NCBI RefSeq assembly: GCF_002952215.1
Contig: NZ_CP022600.1
Span: 1,240,001-1,304,000 of the forward strand
DNA length: 64,000 bases
DNA from: Porphyrobacter sp. HT-58-2
GTDB lineage: Bacteria > Pseudomonadota > Alphaproteobacteria > Sphingomonadales > Sphingomonadaceae
Direction of reading: 5' to 3'
The notes beneath the pieces were generated by a model, which had not been told where the DNA came from, searched no databases, and saw nothing but the letters and a program-made list of their open reading frames with translations. This document shows positions 51,668 through 60,062 of the stretch, piece by piece. The position numbers and the translations under genes were made by a program. Within the stretch, counting starts at the first letter, position 1; each line of letters begins with the position of its first letter.

Positions 51668-52643
51668 GCCACGGCCCTTTCGCTGGCGAAGAACGCGGCG
51701 AGGGCATCGAGCGTTTCGGCGGCGCTGAACTGGTAGGGGCCATCCGCACCCCACAGTCCGGCATGGCGGGTGCGCATATCCTCGTGGTGGAGGCGCGCCG
51801 GGCTGTCCGGCATCGCCCGCCCGGTGAGGCGCGCATGGATCGCGGCGGCGGTCAGCGGCTCGGCGGTGAGGTGGAGGTGAGTGAGACCCGCCCCAGCGCG
51901 ATGCCGATGTCCTGCCACAGTCGGTCGATCGGATAGTATTGGTAGGTCGTATCCGGGTGGTGGAACTGGCTCGCGGCAAAGCCAAGCGCCGTCACCGCAT
52001 CCTCCAGCGCCGCGCGCCGGGGAGCGGCATTGAGGGCAGGCCGGTCGAGCCTGAGCATTCCCGTCACCGGATCGGGGGTGTAGAGCCCCTTCACCCACGC
52101 CGCGAGGCTGGCGGGCAGGGCAGCGACCAGCGCCGTGTGACGCGCCTCGGGCAGCAGCGATGGTACCGGGTTCAGCAGATCGAACAGGAAATTCTTGCGC
52201 AAGCCCTGCCCGAACAACGCGGGCAGGCGGATGATGAGGCTGCGGGGGAAGTGGTCTTCGACAAACGCCTCCAGCAAGCGGCGATGGCGGCCATAGGCGA
52301 GGGTCTGCTGGAAGGCGGAAGTGCCCTCGTCATCGCCTGCGGCAAAGTCGGCGAGCACGGCGATGGAGGAGATCAGCACGAAGCGTTCGGCGCGCACAGT
52401 GGCGAGCTGCGCCATCAGCGCCTCGATCTGCGCCGCGTCGCGCTCCGGCGCGCGGTTGGCTTCGAGCATGGAGCCCGGCGCGGCGGCGCACACCAGCGTG
52501 CCGAAGGACTTTCCGGCAATAGTGTCGATATTGGCGCTGTTATAACATTGCGCAAACTGCGCCTGCCGCAGCAGCGCGCCGCCGACAAAGCCGGTATGGC
52601 CGATGAGGCCAGTTCCATCCTGAAGGCTTGCAGAATTATCCAT
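51664..52643 (-). pseudogene. NAD-dependent epimerase/dehydratase, frameshifted near its C terminus
   Basis: An SDR-type nucleotide-sugar epimerase of about 326 residues if joined. The first frame starts at the ATG 52643 (GLIGHTGFVGGALLRQ, LVCAAAPGSM, VLISSIAVLADF, YGRHRRLLEAFV, IIRLPALFGQGL) and runs to DIGIALG. At the run 51891-51894 (CCCC on the plus strand) a -1 slip is needed to continue into GLTHLHLTAEPLTAAAIHARL and LDALAAFFASERAVA. That tail ends with an ATGA overlap to the isomerase gene, so the second frame is the true C terminus. It is the first gene of the envelope operon. A lost G could be real or a base-calling error. Confidence 0.82.
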
Positions 52644-52710
52644 CGCGTCTCGGAACCATCACTGCTTTCGCATTCGGGGAAATGTTTCGGTCGATTACAC
52701 GGAAGCAGAG

Positions 52711-52723
52711 CGGCTGCGATCCG
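52711..52723. repeat. Direct repeat CGGCTGCGATCCG, copy 1
   Basis: An identical 13-bp copy lies exactly 70 bp away at 52781-52793. The copies flank the AT-rich core of the envelope operon promoter region and could be activator or repressor sites. Confidence 0.5.
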
Positions 52724-52780
52724 CTTGAAGGGGTAAGTCTGCTCATAATTCAGATTGATATCCATAAGGTTAACGAAGTC

Positions 52781-52793
52781 CGGCTGCGATCCG
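52781..52793. repeat. Direct repeat CGGCTGCGATCCG, copy 2
   Basis: Second identical copy; it is followed by GATG so that CCGG...CCGG flanks give it partial symmetry. Confidence 0.5.
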
Positions 52794-53096
52794 GATGCAG
52801 CCGACGTCACGTCCGCGCGGTGCTGTGCTGCACCGTCGCATGGCTGCTCGTTCACCAATGTCCGGGTGGCAGTACCCTTATCAGCTGCCCGTTCGCCGAA
52901 TTCCGCGCATTACCGGGATGAACCTGGACCGACAGTCACTCAGACATGCACAGCCACTTTATCAGCACCGGCAGGGTGGTGCTCGGTCGATCAAGCCACA
53001 CCTCGCCAAGCGGCGCCCGCGTGCGGCCAAATACAGGGCGCAGGTCATTTCGCCCTCAGGGCTTTTTGCCACATTGGCGATCGAGAATGCCCAGTA

Positions 53097-54119
53097 TCAC
53101 GGTTGCTCCGTGTCATAGGCCAGACGGAAACCGACGTTGGACGCGCCAAGCCCGGGGTCTCGGGCCTGGCGCGATTCGGGCCGGTACCGCTGGCAGTAAT
53201 TGGGGGCACATAGATATGATCCGCCCTTGACCACGCGGTTGAGCTTGCCCGGCCCCGTTCCGTCATGGGCGCTGTTCTGGCTCGGCCCGCGCGGATCGCG
53301 CGTCTGGGCGGGATCATGGCCCGGGCTGTATATGTCGGCAGTCATTTCCCAGACATTGCCGACCATGTCGTAAAGGCCGAAGGCATTGGGCCGATAGCAG
53401 CCAACCGGCGCCACCCCCTTGAAGCCGTCGGAGGCTTCATTGACCACGGGAAACACGCCTTGCCAGCTGTTCGCTTCGGTACCACCGGGCTGCTCGGTGT
53501 ACTTGGCCGCACCGGCACTTGCGGCATATTCCCACTCGGCCTCGGTCGGAAGCCGTCCGCCGCGCCAGCGCGCATAGGCAACCATGTCGTCCCATGCGAG
53601 ATGAACCACAGGCTCGCGCGGCTGGGCGTCCGGCCCGGCCGGGCCATAGGGTTTTTTCCAGTTTGCGCCCGGCACATAGGCCCACCAATCGGAATAGTTG
53701 CGGCTCGGTTTGTCGGGCCGCACAAAAACCGCAGAGCCGGATTCCAGCAGGTGGGCAGGTATCTGCTCCTTCGGAACACCGAAAGCGTTCGGATCGACCG
53801 GCTTTTCGGCAACTGTCTGATAGCCCGTGTCCGAAACGAAGCGTGCAAACTGTGCGTTGGTAACCTCGTGCGGATCCATCCAGAAGCTCGAAACGGTGGT
53901 TTGGCGGACCGGGCCTTCTTCGGCGTAGATCGCGTTCTGTCCCATGGCGAAGGTTCCACCTTCGATCCGCACGGGCGTGTCGCTGAGCAGCTTGCAGTCA
54001 GCACGAGAAGGGGGCGATCCCCTGTCACCATCAGTCGAAGATTGATCCTTGCAGGCGGCAACCGACAGGAAGGTCGCTGCCGCCAGGGCTGCACAAACCA
54101 CAGACTGCGTGACCTTCAT
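53097..54119 (-). CDS. Formylglycine-generating-enzyme-family lipoprotein
   Basis: A 340-residue protein with a lipoprotein signal (LSVAAC, acylated Cys23) and an FGE-sulfatase domain: GGTFAMGQNA, FWMDPHEVTNAQFARFV, RLPTEAEWEYAA, NVWEMTADIY and GFRLAYD. Both active-site cysteines of true FGE are kept (Cys304 and Cys309 in GGSYLCAPNYCQRYR), so oxidation of a sulfatase Cys to formylglycine is possible. It would act on the periplasmic side of a membrane. No sulfatase gene is in the window. The start is the ATG at 54119, whose signal peptide is complete. Monocistronic as far as visible. Confidence 0.88.
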   Translation of the reverse strand: MKVTQSVVCAALAAATFLSVAACKDQSSTDGDRGSPPSRADCKLLSDTPVRIEGGTFAMGQNAIYAEEGPVRQTTVSSFWMDPHEVTNAQFARFVSDTGYQTVAEKPVDPNAFGVPKEQIPAHLLESGSAVFVRPDKPSRNYSDWWAYVPGANWKKPYGPAGPDAQPREPVVHLAWDDMVAYARWRGGRLPTEAEWEYAASAGAAKYTEQPGGTEANSWQGVFPVVNEASDGFKGVAPVGCYRPNAFGLYDMVGNVWEMTADIYSPGHDPAQTRDPRGPSQNSAHDGTGPGKLNRVVKGGSYLCAPNYCQRYRPESRQARDPGLGASNVGFRLAYDTEQP

Positions 54120-54256
54120 TGTTCGGCCGCTTTCCCACTTGTCCGACATTGTCCCTTTAGCCATCTCTGCGCGATTTCGGGAGAGCGGAACGCGAGCCTT
54201 CGCCGTACATCTGTTCGAGCTGCTGGGGATCGGACGAGACCGCCGGGAGTAGTGCT

Positions 54257-54940
54257 CTAAAGCCCGCGCCAGATCCTTGCGGGCGCATTATCCTTTGCGC
54301 CCCAGCGCGACGGAGTGCAGCGGGCGGGGCGGAAGGTCTTGGAATAGCACAGCCGCACCTCCTCCAGCCAGCCGCGGGCATTGAGCTTCACCCCGATCGC
54401 CTCCTCGCGCCAGCCCGGATTGGCATCGGCAAAGGCCGCGCGGATGCGGCCTGCGGTGAGGTTGTCCTCACGGCTGATGCGGTCGTAATCGGGGATGCGC
54501 AGCCCTTCCCAGAGGATGCGCGTGACCTTGAGATAGGTGGCGGGGCGCCGGGCCATGCAGCTGCCGTGCTTGGCCCATTGGCGCGCCACCAGCCGCTCGG
54601 AGGGCATCATGCACAGGCTGGCGCGCACCTCGGCGGGGGTCAGCGCGGCGCTGGTGTTGCACCATTGCGGCCAGCCTTGCCCGCTTTCCGGCCAGAGCCC
54701 GTGAACGACAAGCCCGAAGCTGCCCTGCTGTCCTGAACACTGGAAAGCATGGGCGCGCTCATCAGCGCGGGGCTTGCAGAACTCGGGCGACCAACTGAGC
54801 GCCATGGTGTAGCCTGTCACCGGCAATTCGCGGCGTGGGCCATCAGGCGTGATCGCCGGAACGCGCGCGACCTGCGGGGCGCGGCATTGGTAGGCCTGCG
54901 CCACAACGGGAGAGGGCAGGGACGCCAGCATCGCCAGCAC
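54257..54940 (-). CDS. Ribonuclease T2 family protein
   Basis: About 227 residues. Both catalytic segments of RNase T2 are visible: FGLVVHGLWPE (CAS1, first His) and ARQWAKHGSCM (CAS2, second His). Multiple Cys residues for disulfides (YQCRAP, FCKPR, FQCSG, WCNTS, SLCMM) fit an exported enzyme. It cleaves RNA to 2',3'-cyclic phosphates in the periplasm. The start is unclear: GTG 54940 or ATG 54931 leaves a short signal (LAMLASLPSPVVAQA), and no normal start codon farther upstream would give a basic n-region. Confidence 0.87.
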   Translation of the reverse strand: MLAMLASLPSPVVAQAYQCRAPQVARVPAITPDGPRRELPVTGYTMALSWSPEFCKPRADERAHAFQCSGQQGSFGLVVHGLWPESGQGWPQWCNTSAALTPAEVRASLCMMPSERLVARQWAKHGSCMARRPATYLKVTRILWEGLRIPDYDRISREDNLTAGRIRAAFADANPGWREEAIGVKLNARGWLEEVRLCYSKTFRPARCTPSRWGAKDNAPARIWRGL

Positions 54941-54984
54941 CCCCGCCCACGCCGCTTTGGCTGTGTACCGTGTGATCGTAGGGC

Positions 54985-55419
54985 TTAGTCGAATGTCGAG
55001 GGATCCATGCCGCGCGGCCCGTGTTCGAACCAGGCCTTGGCGTCAGGACGGAACAGGAACCACAGCGATGCAATCTGCATCCCGGTGATAACGAGCGTGA
55101 TGATCGACTGCATCAGCGGCGCTCCGACCAGAGCGAGCGGGATGCCGACAAGGCCGATGACGGTCAGAACCACCATGATCCACTTTGCGACGGTGCTGGC
55201 CCGGCGCGAGATGAAATACCACAGCAGCAGCGAAATGGCGAAGCCGAAGGCGCTGGCACCGATCAGGAACCCGGGGGTTGCCATGCCGAGTTCAGCCACT
55301 GCCGGATCGGCTTCAAGCTCAGCCATGGTGGAGTTGTAATTCAGAATCGTATTGCCGATGCCCAGCGCAATCGAGCCAAGAAACAGCTGGTCAAATCGAA
55401 TGATGGAAGCCGGTCGCAT
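54985..55419 (-). CDS. Small four-helix membrane protein
   Basis: A 144-residue integral membrane protein with four predicted helices (FLGSIALGIGNTILNY, GFLIGASAFGFAISLLLWYFI, WIMVVLTVIGLVGIPLALV, IITLVITGMQIASLWFLF) and a polar C-terminal tail with WFEHGPRG. Not assigned to a characterised family. Monocistronic between RNase T2 and another membrane protein. Function unknown. Confidence 0.75.
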   Translation of the reverse strand: MRPASIIRFDQLFLGSIALGIGNTILNYNSTMAELEADPAVAELGMATPGFLIGASAFGFAISLLLWYFISRRASTVAKWIMVVLTVIGLVGIPLALVGAPLMQSIITLVITGMQIASLWFLFRPDAKAWFEHGPRGMDPSTFD

Positions 55420-55474
55420 GAAGATCCCCTTTTAGCTGCGATGGCGCGCAAGCTAACACACCGGAAACCCAAGT

Positions 55475-55891
55475 CTATTCGAAAATGGCAGGGCCATCTT
55501 CCTCGGCGCCGGGCTCGCGTGTGAACCAGCGGGCAGCTTGCGGCGTGAGCAGGCTGGCCATTGCGACGGCTACCAGCAGCGCGCCGGTGAGCGCGGCAGG
55601 ATCGAGAAAGGCAAGCCGCAGGGTGCCAAAGCCCAGCACCAGCCACCGCGCGAAGGGCGCTGCAAAAAGGTAGATCCACACCAGCGGGATCAGCGCGATG
55701 GTGAACTCGGCCGACAACGCAACGATGGTCCAGTCACGGTCCCACGCGAACCACGGCACGTGCAACGCATAGACCAGCTCGGCCAGCGGCAGATCGGTCA
55801 GGCCGCGCACCAGCCGCAGCAGCGCCGCAGCGAAAAAGGCAGCAGCAAACACGCGGATCGTCAGCGGGCGCGGCCCCGTGATGATCTTCAT
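55475..55891 (-). CDS. Small membrane protein encoded upstream-coupled to nadC
   Basis: A 138-residue protein with about four transmembrane helices (IRVFAAAFFAAALLRLV, AEFTIALIPLVWIYLFAAPFARWLVLGFG, LTGALLVAVAMASLL) and an acidic C-terminal tail (REPGAEEDGPAIFE). Its ATG overlaps the nadC stop (ATGA), so it is translated after NadC from the same message. No family recognised; a link to NAD metabolism is suggested only by coupling. Confidence 0.75.
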   Translation of the reverse strand: MKIITGPRPLTIRVFAAAFFAAALLRLVRGLTDLPLAELVYALHVPWFAWDRDWTIVALSAEFTIALIPLVWIYLFAAPFARWLVLGFGTLRLAFLDPAALTGALLVAVAMASLLTPQAARWFTREPGAEEDGPAIFE

Positions 55892-56763
55892 AGCGGGGTG
55901 AAGTCGAGGCCGATATCAGCGGCAGGGGCGCTTTGCGTCAGCCTTCCGACCGAGATGTAGTCCACCCCGCTCGCGGCCTTGGCGGCAATGGTCTGGAGGT
56001 TCACGCCGCCGCTCGCCTCGGTCGGGACGCGGCCTGCGACTATTTCCACCGCCTCGGCCAGCGTGGCAGGGTCCATGTTGTCGAGCAGCAGATGGCTTGC
56101 CCCTGCCTCAAGCGCCGGCTCGATCTGGTCGAGCCGGTCGACCTCGCAGATGATTTTCTCCACCCCCGCCGCGCGCGCCCGGCGCACCGCTTCCCCGACG
56201 CTGCCAGCGACCGCGACATGGTTGTCCTTGATCATTGCCGCATCCCACAGCCCCATCCGGTGGTTCTGCGCGCCGCCCTGCCGGGTGGCGTATTTTTCGA
56301 GGAACCTGAGCCCGGGAATGGTCTTGCGGGTATCAAGCAGGGTGCAGGCCGGATTGCCTCCCGGCCCCCGCATCGCGGTGACGTATTCCTGCGTCAGCGT
56401 GGCAATGCCGGACAGGTGCTGGACGATATTGAGCGCAGAGCGTTCGGCGGTCAGCAGCGCGCGGGCCTTGCCTGCGATGCGCATCAGATCGGTGCCGGCT
56501 GCCACCTTGTCGCCGTCATGCACGAGGGCCTCGATGGTGCAATCGGGATCGAGATGGCGGAAGAACGCCTCAGCCAGCGGCAGGCCGGCAACGACGATCG
56601 CATCGCGGCTGTCCATGACGCCGGAAAAGCGCGCCCCGGTGGGGATCACGCTCTCGCTTGTCACATCCCGCCCGCCGCCGGGGAGGTCTTCGCCCAAGTC
56701 CTCGGCGAGCGTGGCGCGGATGAATGTGGCGAGGTCGAAGCCGGGGAGGGTGAAGGCAGTCAT
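55888..56763 (-). CDS. nadC: Nicotinate-nucleotide pyrophosphorylase (quinolinate phosphoribosyltransferase)
   Basis: A 291-residue NadC: quinolinate plus PRPP gives nicotinate mononucleotide, CO2 and PPi in de novo NAD synthesis. Signatures seen include LAEDLGEDLPGGGRDVT, RSALNIVQHLSGIATLT, LLDTRKTIPGLRFLEKYA (PRPP/quinolinate-binding Arg/Lys), GGAQNHRMGLWDAAMIKDNH, CEVDRLDQIEPAL, LLLDNMDP and the C-terminal VDYISVGRLTQSAPAADIGLDF. Length is standard. Cytosolic. NadA and NadB are not in the window. Confidence 0.95.
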   Translation of the reverse strand: MTAFTLPGFDLATFIRATLAEDLGEDLPGGGRDVTSESVIPTGARFSGVMDSRDAIVVAGLPLAEAFFRHLDPDCTIEALVHDGDKVAAGTDLMRIAGKARALLTAERSALNIVQHLSGIATLTQEYVTAMRGPGGNPACTLLDTRKTIPGLRFLEKYATRQGGAQNHRMGLWDAAMIKDNHVAVAGSVGEAVRRARAAGVEKIICEVDRLDQIEPALEAGASHLLLDNMDPATLAEAVEIVAGRVPTEASGGVNLQTIAAKAASGVDYISVGRLTQSAPAADIGLDFTPL

Positions 56764-56776
56764 TGCAGCACCCTAG

Positions 56777-56841
56777 CCGTTCGCCTCGAGCGAAGTCGAG
56801 AGGCAGCGCGACGGTGTCTCGACTTCGCTCGACACGAACGG
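56777..56841. repeat. REP-like palindromic repeat pair
   Basis: Two 28-bp units in inverted orientation (56777-56804 and 56814-56841), starting CCGTTCG and ending CGAACGG and sharing the core TCGAGCGAAGTCGAGA. They differ only at positions where CC/GG in one unit is TG/CA in the other, so each unit keeps its own stem. This resembles dispersed palindromes of Sphingomonadales genomes. Located between nadC and the LytTR regulator (190-bp gap). Confidence 0.75.
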
Positions 56842-56953
56842 GGATGGGAACTTCGGAGCCGCAGGCTCCGCAAGCACGACCGTGCGCCCGCAGCGGGCGC
56901 GGCTTTGCCGCGCGTCTAGCGAGGACGGGCGCGCGGCGGCGCCCCCGCAAACA

Positions 56954-57760
56954 TCAGTGCACGAACCGCGCCACCACATCCCTGTAACTGCGGCTCACCT
57001 TCACCTCGGCCCCGCTTTCCAGCACCAGGAAGCATTCGCCGTTGGTGTGGGGCTTTACCTGTCGCACAAGGTCGAGGTTGACGATGGTCGAGCGGTGGAC
57101 GCGCTGGAACTTCCTCGGATCCAAGCGGCGCTCGAGGTCCTTCATCGTCTCGCGCAGCACCAGCGAATTGTCGCCGGTGGAGATGATCATGTAGTCGCCT
57201 GCCGCCTCGATATGCTCGATCGTGTCGACCTCGACGCGGAAGATCTGGCCGCGGTCCTTGACGTTGATGAGCTTTTCGAACCGGTCGGCGCTTTCGCTGG
57301 CGGGCGCGGTCGTCTCGACGAAATCGGCGGCACGTTCGGGGGCGATTTCGGCGAGGACATCGAGCAATTGCCCGGCATCCTCGGCCGATTTCTTCTCGGC
57401 AAGGCGCTGGCGCACGCGTTCGATGGTATCGGCGAGCTTCTGTTCGTCGACCGGCTTCATCAGGTAATTGACGGCATTGGCCTCAAAGGCACGGATCGCG
57501 TGTTCTTCGTAAGCCGTGACGAAGACGAACAGCGGCGGTTCGATCTCCATCACGCCCTTGACGACGCTGAAGCCGTCAAAGCCGGGCATCTGGATGTCAA
57601 GAAAGACCAGATCGGGCTTTTCGGTCTTGATCTTGCGGATCGCCTCACGGCCGTTGGCGCAGGTGTCGATGATCTCGACATCCTCGAACGGCTGGAGCCG
57701 CAGTTGCAGGCCCTGAATGGCGAGCTTCTCGTCGTCGACAAGGATGGTTCTGATGGTCAT
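56954..57760 (-). CDS. LytTR-type response regulator
   Basis: A 268-residue response regulator. The receiver domain (residues 1-120) has TILVDDEKLA, phospho-acceptor Asp in LVFLDIQMPGFDG, FVTAYEEHA and the Lys in NYLMKPVDE. The LytTR DNA-binding domain (about 165-265) contains INVKDRGQIFRVEVDTIEHIEA, KFQRVHRSTIVNLDLV and AEVKVSRSYRDVVARF. Encoded directly after its kinase (ATGA overlap). Target promoters are not identifiable here. Confidence 0.92.
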   Translation of the reverse strand: MTIRTILVDDEKLAIQGLQLRLQPFEDVEIIDTCANGREAIRKIKTEKPDLVFLDIQMPGFDGFSVVKGVMEIEPPLFVFVTAYEEHAIRAFEANAVNYLMKPVDEQKLADTIERVRQRLAEKKSAEDAGQLLDVLAEIAPERAADFVETTAPASESADRFEKLINVKDRGQIFRVEVDTIEHIEAAGDYMIISTGDNSLVLRETMKDLERRLDPRKFQRVHRSTIVNLDLVRQVKPHTNGECFLVLESGAEVKVSRSYRDVVARFVH

Positions 57761-58971
57761 GCGGGAGTTCCGATGGTTCGTGGGGGGGGATTGACGGGAA
57801 CGACTTTGCCTGCCTGCTGTGCGGCAGGCGGTGCTGCCGCAGGTTCAGGCTCGACCGAGTCTCCCCGAGTGAAGGGAATTTCGATCAGCACGGTGAAGCC
57901 GCCCCCAGCTTCCGAACGGGTTTCGAACAGGTGATTGCCGCCATAGGCCTGCGCCAGACGATTGCGGATATTGGCGAGGCCGACACCGGTCGAGACCGGG
58001 CGCCCCGGCACCGGAGGATCGCGGGGATCGGCGGGAAAGCGCGGCCCGTCGTCCAGACCTGGCCCGGTATCCTCGACCGTGATCCGCAACCGATCGCCGA
58101 TCACCCGCGCGGTAAGCGCGATGCGTGCGCCTTCCTCTTGCGGGCTGACGGCATACTTGATCGCGTTTTCGACCAGCGGTTGCAGCAGCATCGCGGGCAG
58201 TTGCGCCTCCAGCGCGGCATCCTCGATTTCGAAATGGGTGCGCAGCCGCTCTTCAAAGCGCATCCGTTCAATGTCGAGATAGAGCTGCAAGGTCTCGATC
58301 TCCTGCGCCAGACTGACCTGGCTGCCCGGCTCGGCGATCAGCGTGTGGCGCAGAAAGCCGGAAAGGCGGGTGAGCATCGCATTGGCAGGCTCGGTCTGCT
58401 TGAGCAGTACCAGCGTCGAGATCGAATTGAGCGTGTTGAACAGGAAGTGCGGGTTGAGCTGGTAGCGCAGCATGGCGAGCTGCGCCGCCGTCGCCTGCGC
58501 TTCGAGCCGTTCCAGACGGTCAGCCTGCTCTTCCACGGTCAGAAAGAAATTGATTGCGTAATACAAGGCGCTCCACCCCACCAGCAGGGCGAGCGGAATG
58601 AAAGACAGGCTGATGACGCGCTGCGCGAAGGTCGTCTCCCGGCTGGCGCCGTAATAGATCCCCTGCACCCATGCATCGATCGAGGTGTTGAGGATCACTG
58701 CGCCTGCCAGCACCAGCGCAGTCACGCCCCAGGTGATCAACGGACGCTGCTGGATCAGCACGCGGTAAATCACCGACAGCAGCAGCGTGATCGAAAAGCC
58801 CGTGATGGTCGAAATCAGGATCAGCGCCAGCAGCGCGAAAGGCTGGCCATTGGCGAAAGCGATCACAGCGCGCAGCAGGAAGGCCGCGCCCCAGCCAGCC
58901 AGCTGGAGGTTCCAGAACGCCCGGTTCTTGCTCGCGAAAAACGGCGCAGCCTGGATCTGGAGCACTGACAT
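57757..58971 (-). CDS. LytS/YehU-type sensor histidine kinase
   Basis: A 404-residue sensor kinase. Four to five N-terminal transmembrane helices (GWGAAFLLRAVIAFA, LALILISTITGFSITLLLSVIYRVL, LITWGVTALVLAGAVIL, LSFIPLALLVGWSALYYAINFFL), a coiled linker, the phospho-acceptor His in YQLNPHFLFNTLNSIS, and an HATPase domain (PLVENAIKYAV, VEDTGPGLDDG, GVGLANIRNRLAQAYG). The signal sensed is unknown; the lack of a large periplasmic domain suggests detection within the membrane. Confidence 0.92.
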   Translation of the reverse strand: MSVLQIQAAPFFASKNRAFWNLQLAGWGAAFLLRAVIAFANGQPFALLALILISTITGFSITLLLSVIYRVLIQQRPLITWGVTALVLAGAVILNTSIDAWVQGIYYGASRETTFAQRVISLSFIPLALLVGWSALYYAINFFLTVEEQADRLERLEAQATAAQLAMLRYQLNPHFLFNTLNSISTLVLLKQTEPANAMLTRLSGFLRHTLIAEPGSQVSLAQEIETLQLYLDIERMRFEERLRTHFEIEDAALEAQLPAMLLQPLVENAIKYAVSPQEEGARIALTARVIGDRLRITVEDTGPGLDDGPRFPADPRDPPVPGRPVSTGVGLANIRNRLAQAYGGNHLFETRSEAGGGFTVLIEIPFTRGDSVEPEPAAAPPAAQQAGKVVPVNPPPRTIGTPA

Positions 58972-59057
58972 AGGTGGCAGGGTCTAACGCATTTCGTCGC
59001 AAACCGCACCGCAAATCGGGTGCGTCGCCGCTGCGCGGCCACGGTTTGGCGCAGGCT

Positions 59058-60062
59058 TCATCGCTTTGCCGCCTGTGCAAGTCCGGCTTCGGGATTGATC
59101 TCGCGGCGGAAGTGTGTGGCCCAGTCGGCGCGGCCTTCGGCCTTCATCAGAGCCTTTACCAGCGGCACCTCGGCGGCCATGCGTTTCGCGCGTTCGTCCC
59201 ATCCATCATAGCGCCGGCGCAGGCGGACACCCGAATCATGCTCCGCCCCCCAACGCTTCATGAAGGCCGGCCCTGCTGCCGGATCATAACCGGCATTCGC
59301 GAGCAGCCATGGCACCAGCCGATCCGCCTCGCGTTCGATCCGGCGCACATTCTTCGGCTTGCGTCCGACGCGGTCGAGCCAGGCATCATGGCCCAGCACA
59401 TTGTGGGCCAGTTCATGTGCGACCAGTGCGGCGAAAATCTCTTCTTCGGGATAGGCGAAGGCGGGAAATTCGATCCCGATCACCACGCGGCTGCCATCTG
59501 CGACAGCCCTTCGGCCTTCGCCCATCAGTTCAAAGCGGGTCGCACAGACCTCGACCGGCTGGACGCGGGCCTCCCCCCCGTCGGCAAAGCCGATCGCTAT
59601 GCCGCCATGCTCGGTCAGCATTGCTTCGACATGGTCGTGCGCCCAAACCAGCCGCTGCCAGTCCATTGCCGTGCCGGCGGGCCAGCCATTGGGATCGAAA
59701 CGTTCGAGCCGCACGATCTCGCGGTTGCGCGTGAAGTTGCCTGTGGCCGCAGCAGGCGATCCCCGCGCGGCGGTCTGCACCGCGAAATCCCGTGTCAGGC
59801 CCAGTGCGGCGCGGGCGACATTGGGCGCGCCGTAACTTGCCATGTCCTGCAATTGCAGTCCGATGGATGCCACCACCTCGGGGCAGAAGGCGGCATTGGC
59901 GGCAGCGAGCGTCCAGCCCACATCCTGCAACCGCTGATCGGCGTCCTGATAGCGGGCAATCGCCGCGCGTTCGGCAGTATAGTCGATTGACTGCGCGGGC
60001 GGCTCGGCCTGACCGGCAGCCAGAAGCCCCGGCAGAAGCCCCGCCAGCACCAAGGCACGCAT
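59058..60062 (-). CDS. Exported M48-type zinc metallopeptidase-like protein
   Basis: About 334 residues with a signal peptide (MRALVLAGLLPGLLAAGQAE). The zinc motif FAALVAHELAHNVLGHDAW and a downstream EREADRL Glu give the HExxH...E pattern of M48-type peptidases. The body before the motif is unlike BepA. The ATG at 60062 overlaps the upstream DsbA-like stop (TGATG). Probably a periplasmic protease; substrate unknown. Confidence 0.82.
   Translation of the reverse strand: MRALVLAGLLPGLLAAGQAEPPAQSIDYTAERAAIARYQDADQRLQDVGWTLAAANAAFCPEVVASIGLQLQDMASYGAPNVARAALGLTRDFAVQTAARGSPAAATGNFTRNREIVRLERFDPNGWPAGTAMDWQRLVWAHDHVEAMLTEHGGIAIGFADGGEARVQPVEVCATRFELMGEGRRAVADGSRVVIGIEFPAFAYPEEEIFAALVAHELAHNVLGHDAWLDRVGRKPKNVRRIEREADRLVPWLLANAGYDPAAGPAFMKRWGAEHDSGVRLRRRYDGWDERAKRMAAEVPLVKALMKAEGRADWATHFRREINPEAGLAQAAKR

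Larger units (their letters stand above)
52644..53096. other. 453-bp intergenic region, promoter of the envelope operon
   Basis: No supported gene. It contains the 13-bp direct repeat below, with an AT-rich section between (TAATTCAGATTGATATCCATAAGGTTAAC) that is the likeliest place for the minus-strand promoter of the epimerase operon. The right half, toward 53096, is downstream of the FGE-like gene and shows nothing I can name. Confidence 0.5.
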
